Part shown: piece by piece, positions 12,401 through 28,682 of the stretch
How the letters are laid out: each line of letters starts with the position of its first letter
Position numbering within the stretch: position 1 is the stretch's first letter
Assembly: GCA_020137815.1 (NCBI GenBank)
Contig: CM035356.1
Location: 8,082,711 to 8,146,710, forward strand
Direction: 5' to 3'
Source: Hormiphora californensis
Lineage: Eukaryota; Ctenophora; Tentaculata; Cydippida; Pleurobrachiidae
Length of the DNA stretch: 64,000 bases
Position numbers and translations under genes: made by a program
The notes under the pieces: generated by a model
Databases searched by the model: none
What the model was told of the DNA's origin: nothing
Seen by the model: the letters and a program-made list of their open reading frames with translations, nothing else

Positions 12401-15400
12401 TACTTTTAATCATTTTAACATATTTTATTCAATTATTATTTCCTAGTCCATTATTAATTTTTTGACCCAACTCTTCCTGTATAGATCTACCAGGCCGAAG
12501 GAAGGTATAGCATGGCAGCAGATTGTCTCAGGATTTGTCTGAGGCTCAAATTTGAGAACACGACAATAAAATGGCACTTTAAAAAGAGGCTCAGTGAGGT
12601 GCTACGTCTTCAGGGTGTAGCCGGATCACAAGCCCCCGGGACAGCCACCACGCCTGAGGTTTGTGTGAGGTTTGTGTGAGGTTTATCTGAGGTTTGTCTG
12701 AAGTTTTTCTGAGGTTGGTCTGAGGTTTGTGTGAGGTTTGCGTGAGGTTTTTCTGAAGTTTGTATGAGGTTTGTCTGTGGTTTGTATGAGGTTTATCTGA
12801 GGTTTATCTGAAATTTGTATGAGGTTTGTATGGGGTTTGTATGGGGTTTGTATGAGGGTTGTCTGAGGTTTGTCTGAGGTTTGTGTGAGGTTTATCTGAG
12901 GTTTAGTTTGTTTGAGGTTTAAGATAGTCGGCTTAGCTATAAACCGTACATTAGCTAAGTTTACCAATTACCCCAGTAAAAACTGCGAACTTTAGCTCCA
13001 TTTTTTTAGGCGGGGAGCAAGGGTGAATTTCTACCTGATCTGGATTCTGATAATATTGGGATAACTGACAAGATTCGATCACATGTTTCTCTTTCTGACT
13101 ATCTTTACATCAAAGGAGGTGGGTTGCACGTTATAATACAAGTATGTATAACTATTTTGTTCAATTCCCGGCCAATTTCATCTACTGTTTTGCGGAACAA
13201 ACGCTCCGGATTAGATCGTACTAAGTATACGATATGACAGATGTGATTAAAACACTCCCACAGATTTCGAACAAGCGTTCAAATATTACTTTGAGTTGTA
13301 CCGAAGATTCCACAGTATATACGTGTGTGTTAGGGAACAAGAAAATATACTGACGAACATGGGCCTTCTGAAACTACAGAAAGAACGGAAACTAGCTCTC
13401 TGGTAAGTTATAAGTACAGGGGACGCCCCTCTCTGGTAAGTACCTCCTGTGTAAATGGGAAACTTACACTTGTCCCTAACTGGTTAGATACTTCTAGGGT
13501 GACACTAGTCAGGGGGGTGGCCGGGCAGTGGGTCAGTACAGAGTCAGTTCAGAGAGTAAGAGAATCTGATCCTGTAAAATCAATAAAAAGTAAAACTATA
13601 TCCCTCAGTCATGCAGAGGACGCCTGCCAGTTTTTCAAGGAGGCCCGCACCCACTACATGAGGCGAACTGAGAAAGAGAGCACCCAGATTAAACTGTACC
13701 TGCTATGTACCCATCTTATACTAGGTTGGTTGATTGATTAGTAGGTGACATCAAACATAAGCAATGTACATTCTTTAGTCACATCACTTTCATATTATAG
13801 GTTGGTCAATGGTCAGTGGTCACTTAGTTTATATATAAACTACCCTAAAAATTATCCTTATAAGGATAATTTCTAGGGTACCATCGCTCTTCATAGCTTG
13901 TTTCAGGTCACGTGACAGTGGTCAAGAAACTGTTGACTAATCTGAGGAATGCTCATGCTCACACTGACTCTGAGTTCCTGATTGTCTTGAGTAGTAATGA
14001 CCAAAAGTAAGTGGGTAATTGTCAATTGATTAAGTTTATAATTATTTGGTTAAATTATGTACAGGGTGTTCATATGGGATCTTTACAAGCGTTGGGCTTC
14101 ACCCAGAAAAAAATTGACAAGGTTAGGTCATGAAACTTCATACTTGGACTATTCTATACCCTCATTCAAGGTTCCTGGGGGTGCTAGAGCTCCAAAAACC
14201 CCAGGAAGCTTGAATGAGGGTATAGAATAGTCCAAGTATGAAGTTTCATGACCTAATCTTGTCAACTTTTTTCTGGGTGAAGCCCAACGCTTGTAAAGAT
14301 CCCATATGAACACCCTGTATGTACTACTAAATTAATGATCTTGGTTTTTAGGTTGCCTTTCATGGAACTGTCACATTTTGAGAAAAGGGAGTTTTTCAAC
14401 CGTCTTCCACCGGCACGGGTAAGTAATTAATAATGTTCAGACATTGTTTGGACAATTTTTTTGACGTTTTACTGGGTGCAAAATGCTAGTTCACTGTACT
14501 ATTAGTGAATTCTCATTTTGTAATGAATACCCAGTGATTCCCACATTACTTGGTGAGGGCGAGACTCAACATCATAGAATGAATACATCTTGTCCTTCAC
14601 GCCACATCGCTAATTACTATCTCTCTCCTTCTAATCATTCCATCATTTATTCTCTCTCCTTCTAATCATTCCATCATCAACCCCAGGTGAATATCAGAAA
14701 GTTGGAGCACACTAACTTCAAACGGAAGAAAGATTCTCTGAGCCAGATTGATAATAAAAGATTTTATTCCTTCCCCTCTCAAGACAGAACTCCGCTTGAT
14801 TTGAACGTCAGCTCTCTATTCAATGAGGTAGGTTGATCTTCATAACAAAGTTGACTCATACCACGACTAAATGTCATTTTCTAGCTCATATTCCAGCTTC
14901 AACTCCCTACCACTGCACTATACCCATTACTGACGTCAGCTGACAACCCTTTCTTTCCTTGACACCCCTTTCTATCCCTGACACCCCTTTCTATCCCTGA
15001 CACCCCTTTCTATCCCTGACACCCCTTTCTATCCCTGAAACCCCTTTCTATCCCTGACACCCCTTTCTATCTCTGACACTCCTTTCTATCCCTGACACCC
15101 CTTTCTATCTCTGACACTCCTTTCTATCCCTGACACCCCTTTGTTTCCCTGACACCCCTTTCTTTCCCTGACACCCCTTTCTATCCCTGACACCCCTTTC
15201 TTTCCCTGACACCCCTTTCTATCCCTGACACCCCTTTCTTTCCCTGACACCCCTTTCTATCCCTGACACCCCTTTCTATCCCTGACACCCCTTTCTATCC
15301 CTGACAACCCTTTCTATCCCTGACACCCCTTTCTTTCCCTGACACCCCTTTCTATCCCTGACAACCCTTTCTATCCCTGACACCCCTTTCTATCCCTGAC

Positions 15401-15863
15401 AACCCTTTCTATCCCTGACACCCCTTTCTATCCCTGACACCCCTTTCTATCCCTGACACCCCTTTCTATCCCTGACACCCCTTTCTATCCCTGACAACCC
15501 TTTCTATCCCTGACACCCCTTTCTATCCCTGACACCCCTTTCTTTCCCTGAAACCCCTTTCTATCCCTGACAACCCTTTCTATCCCTGACACCCCTTTCT
15601 ATCCCTGACACCCCTTTCTATCCCTGACACCCCTTTCTATCCCTGACACCCCTTTCTGTCCCTGACACCCCTTTCTATCCCTGACACCCCTTTCTATCCC
15701 TGACACCCCTTTCTATCCCTGACACCCCTTTCTATCCCTGACACCCCTTTCTATCCCTGACAACCCTTTCTATCCCTGACACCCCTTTCTATCCCTGACA
15801 CCCCTTTCTTTCAGTTGGATTTGCAGTTAACATTGTTCATTAAGATGCGCAGTACTAAACTTT
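9480..15863 (+). CDS. Multi-exon gene: possible AAA+/STAND-type ATPase core with winged helix and long helical C-terminal region (5' end not found)
   Basis: Exons whose GT-AG ends and phases agree: 10195-10460, 10860-11016, 11236-11318, 11496-11593, 11834-11935, 12299-12379, 12485-12658, 13010-13118, 13264-13403, 13498-13724, 13907-14006, 14352-14418, 14687-14827 and 15815-15863 (stop TAA). Upstream pieces 9480-9588, 9766-9819 and about 9982-10119 look coding but their joins are uncertain. The 9480 exon holds Y-H-L-V-C-L-D-N-F, like a Walker B strand, and the next ends V-I-V-T-A-N, like a sensor-1 strand. Residues coded at 10250-10390 (L-E-K-L-A-N-W-G-L-I ... Y-A-V-R-D-P-N-F-Y-L-F-F) resemble the winged helix of archaeal-type ATPase_2 proteins. 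The rest is helical, TPR-like (Y-Q-A-E-G-R-Y-S-M-A-A-D-C-L). No Walker A seen; it should lie upstream. The exon structure is well supported. The ATPase reading is inference. Confidence 0.6.
12649..12915. repeat. 11-bp intronic minisatellite containing a splice-donor-like core
   Basis: About 24 variants of TGAGGTTTGTC run from the last bases of the exon ending at 12658 into the intron. The real donor GAG|GTTTGT is the first unit, so each later unit copies it. Confidence 0.85.
14062..14317. mobile_element. 256-bp MITE, TA target site (Tc1/mariner-like)
   Basis: Almost perfect inverted repeat with arms of about 115 bp. It begins CAGGGTGTTCATATGGGATC and ends with the complement, with TA on each side (14060-14061 and 14318-14319). 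It lies in an intron of the plus-strand gene. No coding capacity. Confidence 0.8.
14958..15811. repeat. 19-bp intronic minisatellite, about 45 copies
   Basis: Unit CTATCCCTGACACCCCTTT with single-base variants (CTTT, ACAACC). It fills the last intron of the plus-strand gene. The final unit runs into the acceptor CCCCTTTCTTTCAG at 15814, so the array supplies its pyrimidine tract. Confidence 0.9.
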
Positions 15864-16701
15864 AAGATGTGTCTACCTTAGTGATAATTATCGTATATCT
15901 TGGATGAATTTGGTCAGAGAGAGAGAGAGAGAGAGACACACAAATTAAATGCTTCGTTGAACGAAAAACTGCTGACATTATTGCTATGCTTGCGGAATAC
16001 TGATCCAAGTTAAATATGCAACTGCTGCGGCCGAATAATTATATGTACACAAACTTTATATGCTTACACACCAAATTTACATTCGTTTTGGACTTTGAAT
16101 TCTTACACAGATATGAGTAGAGAGTTGAGAGAAGTTGAATGTTTTTACCAGTTTATTGTATCATTGTGTTTTATACATGTCACATTTCTTTCATCTACAC
16201 ATAATTTCTCCTTTTATTTCTGCGTGTAAAAAAAAGGGGGACAAGACATCGATCAACCCCAAACACTTCGTTCAGCGGACCGCATTTTACACAACACAAT
16301 TCAGTACAGTAGCGCGCGGGGACATCAAGGTTAGGGTTCTGGCGCGCACGAGCGTATAAAGTTGGAATTGAGGTTTTTCTGGTCCGGGCCGGTCACGGAT
16401 GGAGCAGTTTTGTTGGACCGGGATTCAGGATTGGTTTGTCAACAAGGATTTATAACTTGCTCCAGACCTGCTCACTGCTGTCTGCTGTAGTGCTGTGAGG
16501 CCTCTGAGGAGAGGGTTACGGGTAACTAAGGTCCGGGGAATGATACACACGTCAAACCTCAGCCTGTTGTTGTTTCCGGGAGTGCAACATTGGTTGAACA
16601 AGTAAAAACAACACTCTTTACTGGAAGTTGAATTTGAGAGGCTGGATGAAAACATCACATTAATAATTAATTAACTAATTAACACATTGAGGGTCAATCA
16701 A
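15864..16701. other. No recognisable gene
   Basis: 3' flank of the plus-strand gene. Contains a short (GA)n at 15917-15936 and AT-rich sequence. Open frames at 16135-16359 (+) and 16425-16658 (-) are short and match nothing I know. Confidence 0.4.
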
Positions 16702-16709
16702 GAACATTG

Positions 16710-17602
16710 GGCAGGTGAGAAGAAGCCCGACCGGTTAAGGGACCCTTTAAGGGACCCTTTTAGGGACCCTTTAAGGGACCCTTTAAGGGACCCTAGAAAG
16801 TTAAGGGACCCTTTAAGGGACCCTAGGAAGTTAAGGGACCCTTTAATGAGGTAGAACGAATCGTGAGCAGTACCGTCGTATCAGTTCACCTTGTAAGCGG
16901 TTCCGCTGCTAATGAGGTACACCGAATCGTGGTCAGTACCCTCGTATCAGTACAAACCCCGGCACAAGAATTAAATAACAGGTCAGAAACAATCGATATT
17001 ATTAATACCATCTCCAGAAATGGAGAATGCTCCCTTGGGAGAAACCGCACCCTCGGGTGAAACCGCACCTTCGGGTGAATCAACGGGGTTGCTCCCCTCA
17101 ATCCCGAACCCAAGGTCGAACCCACCTAAAGGGCTCCCCCTGCCCACACGCGACCTATCCCTCCCCCATGGGTCGTGATCCGTCACCTTCACGTCCACAC
17201 GCGACCTATCCCTCCCCCAAGGGGTCGCGTACCATCCTCCACGGTCATCATTAGCGGTGCTGGTATCACTAAGTGATTGGCCCCTGTGCGTAGGGTCCCC
17301 GCAAGGGGTTCACGCCCATGGCAACCGCTCTTATCAAATCAAATCAAATCAGTACACATTGTAAGCGGTTCCGTCGCTAATGAGGTACACCGAATCGTGA
17401 GCAGTGAGCAGTACCGTGTATCGGTTCACATCTCTGTCTCTGTCTCTGTCTCTGTCTCTGTCTCTGTCTCTGTCTCTGTCTCTGTCTCTGTCTCTGTCTC
17501 TGTCTCTGTCTCTGTCTCTCTGTCTCTCTCGCTCTCTCTCTTTCTCTCTCTCTCTCTCTGTCTCTGTCTCTCAGCTATCTCCATCCTAAAAAGACAGAGA
17601 AA

Positions 17603-17638
<36 letters not shown>

Positions 17639-18107
17639 AAGAGACAGCGACAGAGACAAAGACAGCGACAGAGACAGAGGCCGAGAGAGAGATACAGAGA
17701 CTGAGACAGAGGGAGAGACATAGAGAGGGACAGAGACAGACACAGAGGGGGAGACAGAGACAGAGGGAGAGACAGAGATGTGAACCGATACACGGTACTG
17801 CTCACTGCTCACTGCTCAGCACGATTCGGTGTACCTCATTAGCGACGGAACCGCTTACAATGTGTACTGATACGAGGGTACTGACCACGATTCGGTGTAC
17901 CTCATTAGCAGCGGAACCGCTTACAAGGTGAACTGATACGACGGTACTGTTCACGATTCGTTCTACCTCATTAAAGGGTCCCTTAACTTCCTAGGGTCCC
18001 TTAAAGGGTCCCTTAACTTTCTAGGGTCCCTTAAAGGGTCCCTTAAAGGGTCCCTAAAAGGGTCCCTTAAAGGGTCCCTTAACCGGTCGGGATTCTTCTC
18101 ACCTGCC
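16710..18107. mobile_element. Foldback element with 8-bp target duplication GAACATTG
   Basis: Ends begin GGCAGGTGAGAAGAA and are complementary. GAACATTG lies directly outside both (16702-16709 and 18108-18115). Each arm has a tandem TTAAGGGACCCT array, then two or more copies of AATGAGGTACACCGAATCGT with GTAAGCGGTTCCG. A unique segment (16955-17340) lies in the left half. The centre is (TCTCTG)n turning into its complement (17426-17772). The layout and 8-bp duplication fit foldback/MULE or hAT-type elements. No transposase is coded. Confidence 0.8.
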
Positions 18108-18115
18108 GAACATTG

Positions 18116-18924
18116 GGTGACTAAGCAGGGTACTTCTCCCCATGCCTTACAGATATAGCAATTCGAGACACTCGCAATATGAGTATAGTTCAAACAGACA
18201 GCCGAAGCAGAAATTAAGCGTCTCTTCTCTTCTTGGCCACAAAGAAATAACAAAACAAACAATTCGCTAGTCGTGAGGCAGAAGCCTCGACGACCGGCCA
18301 GGGAAATCCCCTGAAAATTAACAACTGTTTTTATTAACATGATAAAAAGGACTGTTTCTTGTCTCTGCTGCTGGCTATAGATGAGCGACAATCCTTCCTC
18401 GCAGTCAGTGACACAAACAATGTGGTTTTGGTGGCTGTATTTGGGTATCCGGACTTCCTCTATCTTGTTCACTGTAATAATAATGTCTCTGTTGAGCTAC
18501 CTGGAAGGGTTGAAAATGATGATTAGACCAGTTTTTAATGTTAATTGGATCAACAATGAAACTTGAAAGCCCAGAATTGTCGAGATCGAGTTGCTCCACT
18601 GCCGCGCCCATCCCTTGTCAAATCACGGCCCGCTTTTCGGCGCGCACAAAACTCCAATTGTTACACTCTCACCCAAACAAGAGCACCGCGCCTTACAACC
18701 AGTACTGGCTCTAAAATGGACAGAAATAGGGGCAGGACCTCCCGCGTTTGATTATCATGGTTCAGAAGGGAGGAAGTACCTATTTGGTGGTTGTCTACTA
18801 CTACAGTAGCTGCTCCAGTGGATCAGTCATGGTTTGACAAATATAACTACAGTGGTTTCACTCTCTCTGAGCTCGACAATTTCTGTACGTGATTTTCAGA
18901 ACTTACTCAATCTGTTGTAACACG
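18116..18924. other. No recognisable gene
   Basis: Sequence between the foldback element and the 3' end of HELLS. Short frames on both strands (18381-18566, 18563-18751, 18405-18611) show no domain and overlap one another. Confidence 0.4.
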
Positions 18925-24619
<5,695 letters not shown>

Positions 24620-25208
24620 AAGAAAACAGTCTTGTTCGATGTGTTATCTGATTACTGGAATATTTAAATCCCAAGAATTAGGTACGTGTACGAGAACAGA
24701 GAATTATGTTAGGCGAAAGCGCAAGATTTTTAGGCATCAAAAAATCTCATATCTACCACCAAAATCTGGGACGGAGCTGGCACAGGCCCCAGCGCGTCCG
24801 GAGCCAGCCGCTAAGGTCATGGGGTGTGATACCCCAAAAGCAGGGCCCAGGGTCGCAATTTTGACGTTTTGCGACGATTTAAACCGTCTGACAGGCGACA
24901 GCGCTTGAAAGTGTAAAGGACAAAAGTGGTAACAAAAAACTGACACAAAAAAAAGGAAACGCGACGTGAAATTTGAAAATAAGAATTTTTTTTGCGAATC
25001 GAAAGTGCGCCGCGCGAGAAAATCTTACGCGCGGCGCAAAATTAGTTAATTTTGCATTTTTATCGCGCGTTACAGTTACTTAGCCCAAAGCGCTGGAGAG
25101 GGCTCAAATGGATTGCCAAGACCACCCTGACTTCCAGAGAACCAAAGCGACAAACCAATGCAAACGAAGTTTTTTGGAATGGATAAAAACTAAATCACGA
25201 ATGGCAAT
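24620..25208. other. HELLS-RPS19 intergenic sequence
   Basis: About 590 bp, the widest gap within the minus-strand cluster. A GC-rich inverted segment GCGCCGCGCG / CGCGCGGCGC lies near 25008-25037. No gene. The AATAAA at 25208-25213 (minus strand) overlaps the RPS19 stop. Confidence 0.5.
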
Positions 25209-25826
25209 TTATTCCTCTTGTTCTTCAACCGGTTGGGGCTGTCTTGAGCTCATAACCTGAGCGGCGATTCTGTCGGCATCCTTTCGTCCCTGGCTGGTGA
25301 TCATCCTTCCACCGTCGGGGTGCTTGGCGATCATCTTCAACTCCTCGAGACCCATCAGGGCTTTCCTGATCACGGAGGCAGAGGCCTTTCGGTGATGGCT
25401 GGGGGCGGATCCCATGTTCTTTCGTCCTCCATAGACCTTCCTGAGGGCTCCAGTGCCGACTCCCTGTCGGAGGTACACTCGTCGGAGGAGGGCAGCAGTC
25501 CTGATGTAGTACCAATCGGGACTCTGAGGGAGAGGGAGATCGTTACTAGGAGAGTGGGGGAGAGAGCAGGTTTCGGGGGCAGAAAGGGATATGATCAAGA
25601 ACTACTAAAAGGTGCTGGAAGTTACCTGAGGGGGCAGCTCTTTGAAGGTAGCGGTCTTGACGATGTCGGTCCAGGCGGGCACGTTCAGCTTGCCAGACTT
25701 CTTCAGGAAAGCAGCGAATTCGGCGACCCACAGCTGAGAGTCAACATCCTTGAGGGTGGTTCCTCCAACGTGTTTCTCCTTGTAAATGTGCTCCGGGATG
25801 GGGCCCAGTGACTGGTAGGTGGCCAT
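25209..25826 (-). CDS. RPS19: Small-subunit ribosomal protein eS19
   Basis: Two coding exons, 25826-25626 and 25523-25209, joined in phase as P-P-Q|S-P-D-W-Y-Y. About 170 residues. Family hallmarks: [41 protein letters not shown] and the C-terminal [18 protein letters not shown]. The N-terminus is about 25 residues longer than in vertebrates and the tail is acidic. The protein sits in the cytosolic 40S head and is needed for 18S rRNA maturation. An acceptor CTCTCTGTCTAG ends 11 bases before the ATG. RPS16 lies 183 bp upstream in the same direction. Confidence 0.96.
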
Positions 25827-26009
25827 GTTATGTGCTACTAGACAGAGAGTGGAGGGTTAGACAAAAATGGACTTAGGGGCGGGCAAGGAGATGGCTAGTT
25901 AGGCATTGAGATATGTCATCGGGTGTATTTTGAGGTGGGTAAGGCAAGACGAATAAAACACAAGGACGTCAATGTAATAAAAACAAAGTGTAAAAAACAC
26001 TCCCTTTTC

Positions 26010-26564
26010 TTAACGGTAAGACTTCTGGTATCGTGCTCGGGCTCCGGGACCTCCGAACTTCTTGGGCTCGCACCGCCTGGGATCAGCCACCAGCATCGTC
26101 TTGTCGTAACTCAGGAGGATGTCCTTGATCTCTTTCTTGCTCGTCTCATCGACAAACTTCTGGTAGTAGGCCACGAGGGACTTGGAGATGGCCTGTCGGA
26201 TAGCGTAGATCCTGGCAGTGGAACCACCACCTCGGCACCTCACTCGGATGTCAACTCCCTCGAATCGCTTCTTTCCCAGGAGCAGGACGGGCTCGAGGAC
26301 CTTGTACCGGAGGGTGGGAGGCTGGACCAGATCAACTGGAACACCGTTTACCTGGTGAGAGAAGAGGAATTAGGTTAGAAGCCCGTTAGAAGTAGGTTAA
26401 ACAGGTTTTCCCTGATTAGTCAATAGCCCGTCAATAGTCATTAGAAAGTAGCAAAACATGAGCTGAGAAATAATACGAACCTTGATCATGCCATTTCCTT
26501 CCTTGGTGTAGGCGACAGCTGTGGCGGTCTTCTTTCGACCGAATACCTGAACAGACTTGACCAT
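26010..26564 (-). CDS. RPS16: Small-subunit ribosomal protein uS9
   Basis: Two coding exons, 26564-26481 and 26351-26010, joined as M-I-K|V-N-G-V-P. About 142 residues. [40 protein letters not shown] and the universally conserved end [10 protein letters not shown] are all present. The C-terminal tail reaches the P-site tRNA in ribosomes. The N-terminus is a few residues shorter than in vertebrates. TCTGTGTCTTTAG ends one base before the ATG, so a leader or 5'UTR exon must be joined there. It sits 183 bp before RPS19 and 195 bp after MRPL48 in transcript order. Confidence 0.97.
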
Positions 26565-26759
26565 TCTAAAGACACAGATATTGTTAGGGTGGTTGTTTAG
26601 AAGAGTGGTTAGCAGGAGGAAAAGGGAGGGGAAATATACCAGGGGTGAAGTAGTGAAAACGGGTTATGGGTTGTTACAAAAATAATTGACAAACTATACA
26701 CAATTAGATCAAACAATACACTTCAGCCCAACTAAATTCCGACACATACAGATCTATTT

Positions 26760-27515
26760 TCACTTGACAGGATCTTTGACGTTATCATCAAAACTGGCAT
26801 TAATCCACCTATGTAACATTGGGTTCACCCCCGACCACTTATCAACCCCACTCTCCCTCACCCCACCCTTCAACAACCTCAACAACTCATCACTGATCGG
26901 CTCCGTCTTATCATCATGTACGGTGAGAGCAGCCCCAGCCGGGACTCCCTCTCTCACAGCATCCAAAATGATATCCACCTCAGTTCCGGGAACTCCGCTA
27001 ATTCTCAGAACCCGTCGGTGGGTTTTCAGGTAGATGGTTTCATCGAGGTTCTTGGTGTATCTGTTAGCGGGCTTCATGGTGGAGATCTTCTCTACCGTTG
27101 TGGGGAGTGCAACTCGTCCCTCTACTGAACAACCAATCTGGTGGGAGAGAGAGATTGTTACGATAACTAGGAGAGTGAGGGAGATCGTTACTGTTGAACA
27201 ACCAACCTAGTGAGGGGTGGTAAGAAAATAGACCCCAAATGGACCTAGATTGCACCAGTGTAAAGTAAGTGTCCCTAATTTACATAATAAACCAACCTGT
27301 CGGCAGTAGGTAGAAGTGTGTTTAATGAACCGTTCCAGTTTCACATCATCATGTCCGCTCATATGGAAGTTTAGAGCGAGGGACAGGTTTGGGGCATCGA
27401 ATGTCTCCTCGTATGCAATGGGAGTCCTATCACTGGAGATGTAACGAGCAGAGGATGAGGGGAGGGATGAGGATGGAAGGGAGCAGAATCGTTTACAATA
27501 TTGTCGGACTAACAT
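26760..27515 (-). CDS. MRPL48: Mitochondrial large-subunit ribosomal protein mL48
   Basis: Two coding exons, 27515-27297 and 27137-26760, joined as C-R-Q|I-G-C-S. About 199 residues. The N-terminus (M-L-V-R-Q-Y-C-K-R-F ... Ser-rich) looks like a mitochondrial presequence. The C-terminal half has T-H-R-R-V-L-R-I-S-G-V-P-G-T-E-V-D-I-I-L and V-P-A-G-A-A-L-T-V, matching the uS10-like domain of vertebrate MRPL48. An upstream in-frame ATG at 27545 exists, but an acceptor CTTTCTTTCTTAG ends 4 bases before the ATG at 27515, which favours the shorter form. The neighbour upstream is the uS10m gene, a structural relative. Confidence 0.85.
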
Positions 27516-27577
27516 TGCGCTAAGAAAGAAAGGAAGGGTTAACATTGTGAAGTATAATAACAGACGATTAAGTATTA

Positions 27578-28560
27578 AGGCCAGAGGGGGGGGGTCCGGG
27601 GGTATAAAAAGTCACTTCCGGTATCTGGTCCGGCTCTTCGAGCCGGACCAGATGACATACTCGGAATCGATTTTGTGTACACTGTTATGGAGAAAATTGA
27701 GGTTAACTTTTGGCCCAAAATCAATGTTAACCTCTCTAATTCTTAGAGTTCGTGTATTGAGACAATGAAAACGGTTCTAAAAGTAAGGTATCACTAAGGA
27801 GAGTATGTGGGAGCGATTTTATGGCGATATTCCTGGTAGTTCTTTAAATTTTGAGGTTAACATATTTCACCAAAAGTACCTTTTTGGTGAATAACTTGGA
27901 ACATTTTTACGAATCGCCACTACATTCATCTCATAGACGGCTAAGAGTTGGGCCTTGAAATTTGGCAGGCATGATCCTTAGATAATAAACTGTGTTTTGA
28001 GTGTAACGATTTTTTATTGGAGCCTCCGTTCCCAAGATATTGAGGTTAACGTCTAAAAAATATCAGATGTGAAATATGTTAACCTCAATATCTTGGGAAC
28101 GGAAGCCTCAATCAAAAATCGTTACACTCAAAACACAGTTTATTATCTAAGGATCATGCCTGCCAAATTTCAAGGCCCAACTCTTAGCCGTCTATGAGAT
28201 GAATGTAGTGGCGATTCAAAAAGTAAGGTGTGAATAAGACCAAAAAGGTTGTTTTTTGGGCGATAAGTTAACCTCAAACATCCGAACAACTATATGGCTT
28301 AGACCTCTGAAACTTTGAACATTTGGTCTCCTTGATCAGATCTATCGATTGGTACCATTTTTATCTGTGAAAGCGACATAGATACAAGATTTTTGAGGTT
28401 AACTTACATTTTCGGTCAAAAGTTAACCTCAAAAAACAGGGCCTCCTGATACACTTGGTGCGCAGCTACCCTATCCAAAAGTTTCCTACCACCGAGTTAA
28501 ATCACATATGTAAACCTCAGAAAAGTACATTTTTTGACCCTCGGACCCCCCCCTCTGGCC
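27578..28560. mobile_element. TTAA-flanked 983-bp foldback element with GAGGTTAAC repeats
   Basis: Ends GGCCAGAG(G)n and the complement, with TTAA at 27574-27577 and 28561-28564. The central 310 bp (27908-28218) is a near-perfect palindrome, and its loop is about 20 bp at 28055-28075. GAGGTTAAC or its complement recurs many times along the element. It lies in the MRPL48-MRPS10 gap; without it that gap would be about 180 bp. No coding capacity. Confidence 0.8.
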
Positions 28561-28682
28561 TTAAATAGGGTGTTTTACAAAATGTACAAAATCAAACTAA
28601 CATTTCACAACTATCTCGCAGTCTCAAATTCCTCAAACACACGTGATGTCCTTATAAGGCATTAATGACCATATTTGGTACT

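Noticed and set aside
12683-12967. 94-codon minus-strand Thr/Lys/Pro repeat frame
   Set aside because: Translation of the 11-bp intronic repeat in antisense.
14958-15811. Possible CRISPR-like array of regular repeats
   Set aside because: Head-to-tail 19-bp units with no spacers, in a eukaryotic intron; a minisatellite.
17277-17812. Ser-Val and Thr-Glu repeat frames on both strands
   Set aside because: They lie in the (TCTCTG)n centre of a foldback element.
17963-18472. 169-codon minus-strand frame with Arg-Asp-Pro-Leu repeats
   Set aside because: The repeat part is the GGGTCCCTT array of the foldback arm; the rest has no recognisable domain.
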